This document shows positions 16,617 to 23,456 of a stretch of DNA of 41,736 bases, piece after piece. The notes under the pieces are model-generated. The model made no database searches. It worked only from the letters and a program-made list of their open reading frames with translations, and was not told the origin of the DNA. Within the stretch, counting starts at the first letter, position 1. Every line of letters begins with the position of its first letter. The translations under genes were made by a program, and so were the position numbers. Origin of the DNA: UBA1740 sp045587025 (GTDB lineage Bacteria > Bacillota > Clostridia > Oscillospirales > CAG-272); the NCBI GenBank assembly GCA_045587025.1, contig JAZNBK010000049.1, positions 1-41,736 of the forward strand, written 5' to 3'.

Positions 16617-17330
16617 ATGGAGCTTTTTCCCGCAATAGATTTATATGAAGGAAAAGCTGTACGTCTTTTTAAGGGCGAATACAGCGAGATGACGGTTTAT
16701 AGCGAAAACCCCATCGAAATAGCGCAGGATTTTGAAAAATGCGGCGCGAAAAATATACATATCGTCGACCTTGAGGGCGCGCGGGACGGCAGTACGCCGA
16801 ACCTCGATATTATCCGCGAGATAGCAGAAAAAACCTCGCTCTTTTGCGAGGTAGGCGGCGGTATTCGTAATATGCAGACGGTAGACGCCTATATAGAGAG
16901 CGGAGTTCGCCGAGTTATATTGGGCACGGCGGCGGTAAACGACGAAGAGTTTTTGAAACGCGCCATAGAAACGCACGGCGAAAAAATTGCCGTCGGAGTA
17001 GATATAAAGGACGGCTGCGTAGCGATAAAGGGCTGGACCGAAAAGAGCGAATATTCCTGCTTTGACTTTTGTCTGAAAATGCAGGAGCTTGGCGTTTCTA
17101 CGATAATTTGCACCGACATTTCAAGAGACGGCGCAATGAAGGGAACGAACAGAGAGCTTTACAGAGAGCTTTCCGAGAAGTTTTCTATTAATATTACCGC
17201 CTCGGGCGGCGTTTCCACGCTCGACGATATAAGGGCGCTACGTGAGATGAAGCTCTACGGAGCGATTATCGGAAAGGCGTATTATATCGGCGCTATCAAT
17301 TTAAAAGAAGCGCTGGAGGTGGCGAAATGA
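16617..17330 (+). CDS. hisA: ProFAR isomerase
   Basis: 237 residues, a (beta/alpha)8 barrel that performs the Amadori rearrangement of ProFAR to PRFAR. The catalytic Asp lies in ELFPAIDLYEGKAVRLFKG and the second acidic residue in ICTDISRDGAMKG; phosphate-binding glycines are in EVGGGIRNMQTV and TASGGVSTLDDI. It overlaps hisF by 4 bases. Confidence 0.96.
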   Translation: MELFPAIDLYEGKAVRLFKGEYSEMTVYSENPIEIAQDFEKCGAKNIHIVDLEGARDGSTPNLDIIREIAEKTSLFCEVGGGIRNMQTVDAYIESGVRRVILGTAAVNDEEFLKRAIETHGEKIAVGVDIKDGCVAIKGWTEKSEYSCFDFCLKMQELGVSTIICTDISRDGAMKGTNRELYRELSEKFSINITASGGVSTLDDIRALREMKLYGAIIGKAYYIGAINLKEALEVAK

Positions 17331-18085
17331 TAACGAAAAGAATAATCCCCTGTCTCGACGTTAAAAACGGACGGGTAGTTAAGGGCGTAAATTTCGCTAA
17401 CCTTAACGACGTATCCTCGCCCATAGAGCTTGGTAAATATTACAGCGACAACGGCGCAGATGAATTGGTGTTTTATGACATCACTGCCTCAAGCGACGGA
17501 AGAAAGCTCTTTACCGACATATTAAGAGAGGTAGCGCAGAACATATTTATTCCTCTGACCGTCGGGGGCGGTATCAACACCATAGAGGATTTTGACAGGG
17601 TGCTGAAATGTGGCGCTGACAAGGTGAGCGTTAACTCGGGAGCAATTAAAAACCCCGATCTTATTCGAGAAGCTGCCTTAAGGTACGGAAATCAATGCGT
17701 AGTTATTTCTGCTGACGTGAAGCGTGTGAACGGAGAATTCAGAGTTTTTGCCAAGGGCGGCCGAGAGGATACGGGCATGGAGGCGATTTCCTGGATAAAG
17801 AAATGCGTCGAGCTTGGCGCAGGCGAGGTGGTCGTGAACTCTATTGATACCGACGGCGTGAAAGGGGGCTTTGACCTTCCTATGCTGAAGGCGGTCTGCT
17901 ATGCGGTGAACGTTCCCGTTATCGCTTCAGGGGGCGCCGGCTGTCAAGCGGATTTCGTTGAGCTGTTCAGAGAGATTCCCGATATCGACGCGGGGCTTGC
18001 GGCTTCTATCTTCCATTTTGGAGAGGTAAAAATTTCCGACCTGAAGCGAACGCTGAAGGAAAACAATATTTTAGTAAGAATATAG
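17327..18085 (+). CDS. hisF: Imidazole glycerol phosphate synthase, cyclase subunit
   Basis: 252 residues, barrel partner of HisH, forming imidazole glycerol phosphate and AICAR. Visible are RIIPCLDVKNGRVVKGVNF with the catalytic Asp, TVGGGINTIEDF, NSIDTDGVKGGFDL and PVIASGGAG. Standard length and intact signatures. Confidence 0.96.
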   Translation: MITKRIIPCLDVKNGRVVKGVNFANLNDVSSPIELGKYYSDNGADELVFYDITASSDGRKLFTDILREVAQNIFIPLTVGGGINTIEDFDRVLKCGADKVSVNSGAIKNPDLIREAALRYGNQCVVISADVKRVNGEFRVFAKGGREDTGMEAISWIKKCVELGAGEVVVNSIDTDGVKGGFDLPMLKAVCYAVNVPVIASGGAGCQADFVELFREIPDIDAGLAASIFHFGEVKISDLKRTLKENNILVRI

Positions 18086-18095
18086 GGTGAATATC

Positions 18096-18752
18096 ATGAT
18101 ACAGATAAATGAATTGAAATTTGATGAAAAGGGACTTATCCCCGCAATAGTCGTGGATAATTTGTCCAAAAAGGTTCTTACCTTGGCTTATATGAACGAG
18201 CAGAGCATTAAAATTTCTCTTGAAAAGCAGTTGACCTGCTTTTACAGCCGTTCAAGACAGGAGCTTTGGCTGAAGGGAGAGACAAGCGGAAATTATCAGC
18301 ATATAGTTTCAATTTCAGCCGACTGTGACAAGGACGCCTTGGTCGTCGTGGTAGAAAAGGATGGGCCTGCCTGCCATACGGGAGCTGACTCCTGCTTCTT
18401 TTCTCCCTTGTTTATCAGCGAGACGCTTCCCGAGTTTTCTTTGGACGGACTCTACGAGCTTTTAAAGGGGCGCAAAAAGGATATGCCCGAGGGCTCTTAT
18501 ACAACGTATCTCTTTGAGAAGGGGATTGATAAAATATTAAAGAAGATAGGCGAGGAGTCAACCGAGGTTATCATTGCCGCAAAGGCGGACGACAAAAAAG
18601 AAGCCATATACGAGATTGCCGATCTCGCTTATCACGTTATGGTAATGATGGTAGAAATGGGCATAACGGTTGATGACGTAAGGAAGGAGCTTGCTTCCCG
18701 TCACGTTATTGACCACAAGATAAAGCAGGAAAAGATGACAGGAAATGATTAA
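18096..18752 (+). CDS. hisIE: Bifunctional phosphoribosyl-AMP cyclohydrolase / phosphoribosyl-ATP pyrophosphatase
   Basis: 218 residues from the ATG at 18096, six bases after AGGGTG; a GTG at 18087 lies inside that ribosome site. The N-terminal HisI domain has LTLAYMNEQS, CFYSRSRQELWLKGETSGN and the metal ligands of DCDKDALVVVV and PACHTG. The C-terminal HisE domain (from about residue 125) has LKKIGEESTEVIIAAKADDK and EIADLAYHVMVMM. It catalyses steps 2 and 3 of the pathway. Its end overlaps the next gene by 8 bases (ATGATTAA). Confidence 0.95.
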   Translation: MIQINELKFDEKGLIPAIVVDNLSKKVLTLAYMNEQSIKISLEKQLTCFYSRSRQELWLKGETSGNYQHIVSISADCDKDALVVVVEKDGPACHTGADSCFFSPLFISETLPEFSLDGLYELLKGRKKDMPEGSYTTYLFEKGIDKILKKIGEESTEVIIAAKADDKKEAIYEIADLAYHVMVMMVEMGITVDDVRKELASRHVIDHKIKQEKMTGND

Positions 18753-19551
18753 AACAAACTTTCATACGCACACCGTGTATTGCGACGGAAGCGATACCCC
18801 GGACGAGCTTGTCCTGACGGCGATAGAAAAGGGCTTTACGGCGCTTGGCTTCTCGGGACACAGCTACCTTGAGCTTGACAAGGATTATTCGATGTCTGAG
18901 AGAGCAGAAGCGCAGTATTTTAACGAGATTAATGCGTTAAAGGAAAAATATAAGGGGAAAATCGAAATCTTTTGCGGTATAGAGCAGGATCTTTTTTCAG
19001 GCATGCCCACTTATAAATATGACTACGTCATTGGCTCGGTGCATAGAGTTTTAAAGGACGGAGAGTATCTCATTGCAGACGGCTCGGCAGACGAGCTTAA
19101 TTCGGCGCTATCCTTGCATTACGGCGGAGATTTTGATGCGTTCGCCAAGGATTATTTTGAAGCCGTTTCCGAGGTCGTTGAGAAAACGGGAGCGGATATT
19201 ATAGGACATTTCGACATAATTCTTAAAAACCGGGAGAGAGTGGGATATTTTCCTACCTCTGAGTTTTATGAGCATGCCGAGACCGCTGCGTTGAAGCTTT
19301 TAAAGCATGGCGTGCCGTTTGAAATAAATACGGGGGCTATGGCGCGCGGATACAGAACCGAGCCCTATCCCGACGAGAGAATACTGAAGCTCATTTGCGA
19401 AAACGGCGGAAGCATAATCTTTTCGAGCGACTGTCACCAAAAGGAGAAGCTCGATTTCGGCTTCGATTTAGCGCGCCAAATGGCGCTCAAGGCGGGCTTC
19501 AAGGAGCAGGCAGTCATCACAAGCGAGGGGATAAAGCATATCGCGCTCTGA
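18745..19551 (+). CDS. hisK: PHP-family histidinol-phosphatase
   Basis: 268 residues. The polymerase-and-histidinol-phosphatase metal motifs are present: FHTHTVYCDGSD (HxH plus Asp), FSGHSYL, CGIEQD, IGSVHRV, IGHFDIILKN and FSSDCHQKEKLDFG. As the last gene of a his operon that lacks a HisB phosphatase domain, it should dephosphorylate histidinol phosphate, as HisK/HisJ does in Bacillus-type pathways. This completes the route from PRPP to histidine within one transcript. Confidence 0.92.
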   Translation: MIKTNFHTHTVYCDGSDTPDELVLTAIEKGFTALGFSGHSYLELDKDYSMSERAEAQYFNEINALKEKYKGKIEIFCGIEQDLFSGMPTYKYDYVIGSVHRVLKDGEYLIADGSADELNSALSLHYGGDFDAFAKDYFEAVSEVVEKTGADIIGHFDIILKNRERVGYFPTSEFYEHAETAALKLLKHGVPFEINTGAMARGYRTEPYPDERILKLICENGGSIIFSSDCHQKEKLDFGFDLARQMALKAGFKEQAVITSEGIKHIAL

Positions 19552-19558
19552 TCGAGAC

Positions 19559-19590
19559 AAAAAACGGCGAGGAAAACCTCGCCGTTTTTG
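19559..19590 (+). terminator. Terminator of the histidine operon
   Basis: AAACGGCGAGG/CCTCGCCGTTT with loop AAAA, flanked by A and T runs, eight bases after the last his gene. Confidence 0.9.
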
Positions 19591-19651
19591 CTATCTATTA
19601 TTTACAATTTCTCTTGTAAAGCTTGAAAGAACACAAAAAGAGGTAAAGCGC

Positions 19652-19680
19652 AAAAAAGAGAGAATTTCCTCTCTTTTTTT
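19652..19680 (-). terminator. Terminator of the LRR-lipoprotein operon
   Basis: AAAAAAGAGAG/CTCTCTTTTTT around AATTTC; symmetrical A and T runs let it work in both directions. It ends ten bases from the stop of the 19690-21453 gene. Confidence 0.7.
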
Positions 19681-19689
19681 GTTTTCTCC

Positions 19690-21453
19690 TTATTGCGCAA
19701 CCTCAAGCAACTTCTTGCTAACTCTTGCTTGCACCTCAATATAGTAATTTAATTCTGCCGCATTAAGTTCCTCGTCTTCCCAATCTGAGAACTTTTGCAC
19801 CATGTCGGCATATTGTCCTACATATTTTGTGTAATCTAAAAGGACGCTCATGTCTGTAGGATTATTTTTGTACTTCTTCATAATAGCTACATACTCGTCA
19901 AAGAATTTTTCATAACTATCCATTGCCGCTTTGAAATCAGCGTCTATTGTGTCTGTGTTGCTTCCGCCATTTTCATTCCCACTCATAGTACATTCAAGAA
20001 CGGTTCCTCTTGCAGACGGAGCATCGTCCAAATTAGGACAATTTGCAAATGCGTCTTTACCAATAGCAGTATCATCGTCCCAAACAATCACAGACGAAAG
20101 AGCAGTACAACCATCAAAGGCGTGATTGCCGATAGAAAGCACATCACTTGGAATGCTTACATCTTCAATTCCAGTGCATCCGGCAAAAGCATAATCACCG
20201 ATAATTTCAACACCCCAAATAATCAAGGATGTTACACCAGTGCAACCTTCAAACGCATGAGCGCCAACATTTTTGGTATCGCTACCAATGCTAATTTCAG
20301 TCAAGCTAACACATCCTGCAAAGGCATACTCACCAATATCGGGATCTCCCCAAATAATGAGTGTTTCCAAATTGGTGCATCCCTCAAACGCATGATGTCC
20401 AATAACTTCGGTGTCGCTTGGAACACTAAACTCGGTCAGTCCAGTACATCCCTTAAACGCAGAGCTTCCGATTTCTTCAATATCTGCCCACATGAGGATG
20501 CTTTCAAGCATTGTGCAATCTTCAAAGGCAGAGTCTGCAATGCGAACGACATCCTCTCCTTCGTACTCAGAGCTGATAGTGATTCGATTGCCTTCGCCAG
20601 AAAATCCTACAACCTCTGCATCTCCATCGGAATTTATCTCGTAGAGGACTTCAAAATCAACATATACTTTAGCTTCATCCTCGGCTTTTTCAGCATCTTC
20701 TTCGGCTTTTTCTTTATCATATTCTGCAACAATAGCATCTACATCAAAGTTATCATTCCAACAGAAAGCCGAGTTCATAGCAGACCAAAGACCATAAATA
20801 TAAGAACTTTCGTCAGACCACTTTTTGTAGATAGCGGAGCTTGCATCAGACCACTGCTTATAGCACTCACTGGAAGCGTTGCTCCATTCTTCATACTTAA
20901 CATCATCGTATGCATCGTCAATTATGCCATCGTAGTATTCATCATAGAGGTCATCCATTGCATCATCATAGAGAGTGTCATAGTATTCGTCCATGGCTTT
21001 GTCGTAAACAGCATCGTAATATTCATCCAAAGCATCATCACAGAACTCGCTGTACTTATGATCTTCATCTGCTGCGATAAGTTTGAAGTATGCAATAGAG
21101 TTTTCTTTTGCTCGTGCAAACAGAGCATCAGATTCAGACAAAACCAGAGCAATCCATCCATCTACAAGCTCTTTGTTCTTCTGGTAATCTTCAAAAGTAG
21201 TTCCAACGGCAGAGAAAGTTTCAGTCAGTTTTTCAGACAATTGAGTAGTAACATCAGCGAAGTCATTAGTGATTTCATTGAGAATGGCAGTTGGATCGCT
21301 TTCATCATAATCTCTGTCTGGAGTAATAGGTTGAGACGGTGTTACATTGGATGTATTATCTTGCTTATTTGTTGGGTTGTCATTTGTTTCCCCGCAGGCT
21401 ACGAGAGAGAACATCATCGTAACCGCTAAAAGTATCGCAAGTATCTTTTTCAT
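19690..21453 (-). CDS. Lipoprotein with acidic Asp/Tyr repeats and BspA-type leucine-rich repeats
   Basis: 587 residues. A lipoprotein signal peptide ends in the lipobox SLVAC (Cys about 20). Residues of about 145-235 are unusually rich in Asp and Tyr (repeats of the type DEYYDAVYDKAMDEYYD) followed by repeated W-x-x-A/E-S-S units. Then come about seven BspA/TpLRR-like repeats (pattern AFEGCTNLETLIIWGDPDIG, about 295-470). The C-terminal part (YEKFFDEYVAIMKKYKNNP) resembles a helical domain seen on clostridial lipoproteins (DUF6591-like, from memory). It should be on the outer face of the membrane, perhaps in adhesion. It follows the 21474-22055 gene by 20 bases. Function unknown. Confidence 0.8.
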   Translation of the reverse strand: MKKILAILLAVTMMFSLVACGETNDNPTNKQDNTSNVTPSQPITPDRDYDESDPTAILNEITNDFADVTTQLSEKLTETFSAVGTTFEDYQKNKELVDGWIALVLSESDALFARAKENSIAYFKLIAADEDHKYSEFCDDALDEYYDAVYDKAMDEYYDTLYDDAMDDLYDEYYDGIIDDAYDDVKYEEWSNASSECYKQWSDASSAIYKKWSDESSYIYGLWSAMNSAFCWNDNFDVDAIVAEYDKEKAEEDAEKAEDEAKVYVDFEVLYEINSDGDAEVVGFSGEGNRITISSEYEGEDVVRIADSAFEDCTMLESILMWADIEEIGSSAFKGCTGLTEFSVPSDTEVIGHHAFEGCTNLETLIIWGDPDIGEYAFAGCVSLTEISIGSDTKNVGAHAFEGCTGVTSLIIWGVEIIGDYAFAGCTGIEDVSIPSDVLSIGNHAFDGCTALSSVIVWDDDTAIGKDAFANCPNLDDAPSARGTVLECTMSGNENGGSNTDTIDADFKAAMDSYEKFFDEYVAIMKKYKNNPTDMSVLLDYTKYVGQYADMVQKFSDWEDEELNAAELNYYIEVQARVSKKLLEVAQ

Positions 21454-21473
21454 TTTCTAAATCCTCTTTTCTT

Positions 21474-22055
21474 TCATGCGATTGTATTGGCTTTTGCGAA
21501 TCTTTTCGCTTCTCGCTTCAAAGTTGCTTTCGTAACGAGCAACCAAATTGCTCCTGCAAAGATAGCGACAGCCGCAATCAGAATAACGTAATATCCAACA
21601 CCCCAGCCATATTTATTTTCGCCTATAAAATCGCTCTTCATTAATGAGTTGAGGAAAAAGAAAACTCCACAGGTTAGTAGATTAAAAACAATAACTGCTA
21701 TGTGCTTTTTAAGAATTACAAACAAAGCAGTCAATGCAAAAAGTCCGCAAAACAAAAAAACAATAACTTTAGCTACTGCGGCATCATCCTCGCCATATGC
21801 AGCATTTATAATTTTACTAACGGTGACAAAGGACGCTTTTTCCATATCCCTCGCTGTTATGTTTAAAGATTCGACTTCTATTACGTCAGGATATTTATCA
21901 ATATACTCAGCCATATCACCTACAGCCGTAATATACGGTAAAAACAACGCAACAATCATAAATAGCACACCTATCACAGCTATTACAAAAGGTAGCGAAG
22001 TTTTTGTTTCCTTTCCTCCGATTTTTCCGTTTGAAAAAGTTTTCGCTTTTTCCAT
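21474..22055 (-). CDS. Four-helix integral membrane protein, unknown family
   Basis: 193 residues. Four hydrophobic segments are clear: about 24-46, 97-113, 118-138 and 152-174. An extracytoplasmic loop of about 50 residues (AEYIDKYPDVIEVESLNITA...) lies between the first two. Basic residues at both ends suggest both termini are inside. No family motif was recognised. The ribosome site is TAGGAGG. It is the first gene of a two-gene unit with the LRR lipoprotein, and begins about 50 bases after the terminator of a structured RNA on the same strand, which may govern the operon. Confidence 0.7.
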   Translation of the reverse strand: MEKAKTFSNGKIGGKETKTSLPFVIAVIGVLFMIVALFLPYITAVGDMAEYIDKYPDVIEVESLNITARDMEKASFVTVSKIINAAYGEDDAAVAKVIVFLFCGLFALTALFVILKKHIAVIVFNLLTCGVFFFLNSLMKSDFIGENKYGWGVGYYVILIAAVAIFAGAIWLLVTKATLKREAKRFAKANTIA

Positions 22056-22104
22056 GTTCTGATCCTCCTAAAATAAAAAAATAAAATGATTGTGCGAAAA
22101 CAAA

Positions 22105-22300
22105 CAAAAAGTGCGACTACCGAAGTAGCCGCACAAAAAACACAAACTCCGATAGTCGCCAAACCAACTCTGCGGGAAGAAATGCTCTATACCTACAGAA
22201 ACGGAATTTGCATTTTTATCAAATCCATATTGTAGGCATAAAAAGGGCGTAATATTCCCTTGGTAAAAAAAGAATTCCCGCATATTAAGTTGGTTTGGCA
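22105..22300 (-). ncRNA. Structured RNA, copy A of a three-member family
   Basis: Transcribed on the minus strand from a TTGCTT/TATAAT promoter. P1 pairs GCCAAACCAACU (22288-22299) with its complement at 22158-22169; P2 pairs GCGGGAA with TTCCCGC; P3 pairs AUGCCUACA with UGUAGGUAU. The apical loop AAAAAUGCAAAUUCC (22203-22217) can pair over 15 bases, three of them G-U, with the tail GGAGUUUGUGUUUUU (22136-22150). A terminator GTGCGGCTAC-TTCG-GTAGTCGCAC with T5 (22105-22134) ends it. The 5' end nearly matches copy C. It may be a small RNA or a cis-regulator of the downstream membrane-protein gene. No known family was recognised. Confidence 0.75.
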
Positions 22301-22305
22301 TGTAT

Positions 22306-22334
22306 ATTATACACCTTGTTCAAAGAAAAAGCAA
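22306..22334 (-). promoter_or_regulatory. Promoter of structured RNA copy A
   Basis: Minus-strand TTGCTT, 17-base spacer, TATAAT; the predicted transcript begins within a few bases of P1. Confidence 0.65.
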
Positions 22335-22461
22335 CCATTTTTTAAATTATTTGTATATGCCTGCTTTTGATGTTACATTTGCGAGCCCGAAAAAACGCAA
22401 AAAAAGAAAAGAGGACGACCAAAGGCCGCCACTTCGTGCTTCGCAAATTGAAATGCAACAA

Positions 22462-22491
22462 TGCGCCTTGTTCCCACAAGAACAAGGCGCA
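22462..22491 (-). terminator. Terminator of the DtxR-family gene
   Basis: TGCGCCTTGTTC/GAACAAGGCGCA, a 12-bp perfect stem directly after the stop codon; minus-strand tail TTGTTGCATTT. The stretch 22335-22461 shows no gene. Confidence 0.75.
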
Positions 22492-22495
22492 CTCT

Positions 22496-22867
22496 TTATT
22501 TATCGAATTTTAAGAAATGCTCTTTCACTGCGTCAAAGGATTTATCGCTGATAACGTGCTCTATTCGGCAGGCGTCCTCCGTCGCGGTTTCTTCGTCCAC
22601 GCCGAGCGCTACCAACATCTTCGTCAATATCGTATGTCTTTCGTAAAGACCTTCGCTGAGCGAACGCCCCTTTTCCGTCAAGGAGATATATCCGTCGGCG
22701 TCTACCGATATAAAACCGTCTCTTTTCAGAACGCCGACCGCGCGGCTGACCGACGGCTTGGTATATCCGAGATACGCGCCGATGTCGATTGAGCGAATCT
22801 TGTCACTTTTTTGCGACAAAACGTATATCGCCTCCAGGTACATCTGCCCCGATTCATAAAGTGCCAT
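22496..22867 (-). CDS. DtxR/MntR-family metal-dependent repressor
   Basis: 123 residues from the ATG at 22867 after CAGGGG; a start at 22891 lies at the promoter -10. The N-terminal winged helix reads SGQMYLEAIYVL, IRSIDIGAYLGYTKPSVSRAV and LKRDGFISVDADGYISLTEKG. The metal-binding and dimer region has YERHTILTKMLVALGV and ATEDACRIEHVIS, whose His and Glu residues fit family metal ligands. There is no SH3-like third domain, as in MntR. It is divergent from the feo operon, and two palindromes near feoA and feoB are the likely targets, so it is probably an Fe(II)-sensing repressor; Mn sensing is the alternative. Confidence 0.88.
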   Translation of the reverse strand: MALYESGQMYLEAIYVLSQKSDKIRSIDIGAYLGYTKPSVSRAVGVLKRDGFISVDADGYISLTEKGRSLSEGLYERHTILTKMLVALGVDEETATEDACRIEHVISDKSFDAVKEHFLKFDK

Positions 22868-22893
22868 TGATAACCCCTGCCTTTCTTTCATAT

Positions 22894-22922
22894 ATTATAT
22901 CATAGAAAATATAATTTTTCAA
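22894..22922 (-). promoter_or_regulatory. Promoter of the DtxR-family gene
   Basis: Minus-strand TTGAAA, 17-base spacer, TATAAT, leaving a leader of about 25 bases. No copy of the GGTTAGC palindrome lies here, so it does not look autoregulated through that site. Confidence 0.7.
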
Positions 22923-23035
22923 TAGCGTACCGCAAATAAGAAGATTTGCTTTGTGCAGGATGTCAATTCGCATAAAAGAAAGCCGTTTTTCGTTTGGAGA
23001 AAAGAAACAAATTTTAAAAAATGTGCTAAAAACGG

Positions 23036-23064
23036 TTGACAAAATCGAAAAAGCAGTGTATAAT
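23036..23064 (+). promoter_or_regulatory. Promoter of the feo operon
   Basis: TTGACA, 17-base spacer, TATAAT, a perfect consensus typical of a strong promoter held by a repressor. Confidence 0.85.
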
Positions 23065-23071
23065 ATTAGTC

Positions 23072-23089
23072 GGTTAGCAGTCGCTAACT
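23072..23089. promoter_or_regulatory. Metal-regulator operator 1 (feoA)
   Basis: GGTTAGC-AGTC-GCTAACT begins 8 bases after the -10 and so covers the transcription start. It matches operator 2 at 17 of 18 bases. Binding by the divergent DtxR-family protein would block feoA transcription. Confidence 0.8.
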
Positions 23090-23116
23090 GACAGCGCCGC
23101 GACGGAGGGAGATAAA

Positions 23117-23329
23117 ATGAATCTGAAAGAGGCACAGAACGGAAAAGAGTATATTATAAAAAGCATTGAGACCGAGGACGAGGAGCTTAACGCCTTTTTG
23201 TTTTCGCTCGGATGCTATAGCGGAGAGCCGATTACGGTAGTTCGCCATCTTAAGGGAGGGTGCATCGTAGCTATAAAGGACGGAAGATATAATATTGATA
23301 ATCAGCTTGCCGAAGCTATTATTGTATAA
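23117..23329 (+). CDS. feoA: FeoA, ferrous iron transport accessory protein
   Basis: 70 residues, an SH3-like FeoA domain: LKEAQNGKEYIIKSIE at the start, LFSLGCYSGEPITVVRHLKG in the centre and a final YNIDNQLAEAIIV. FeoA is a small cytosolic partner of FeoB. The ribosome site is GGAGGGAG. The gene is first in the operon, under operator 1. Confidence 0.92.
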   Translation: MNLKEAQNGKEYIIKSIETEDEELNAFLFSLGCYSGEPITVVRHLKGGCIVAIKDGRYNIDNQLAEAIIV

Positions 23330-23389
23330 GCTTCTATGCCAAAGGGTGCATTTCTTAATTTTACACGGCCATTATTTTTTTACGCAAGC

Positions 23390-23407
23390 GGTTAGCAGTC
23401 GCTAACC
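23390..23407. promoter_or_regulatory. Metal-regulator operator 2 (upstream of feoB)
   Basis: GGTTAGC-AGTC-GCTAACC, a perfect 7+7 palindrome in the 127-base gap between feoA and feoB. No clear -35/-10 pair was identified there, so it may act as a second control point, a roadblock, or a site for a weaker internal promoter. Confidence 0.75.
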
Positions 23408-23456
23408 GTCAATAGTGATTATATCAGAAGAAAGCAAAGCAAGGAGAATCTTTAAT

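Noticed and set aside
20122..21429. Long plus-strand frame opposite the LRR lipoprotein
   Set aside because: It is a mirror of the acidic and LRR repeats; the minus-strand frame has the signal peptide, repeats and operon context.
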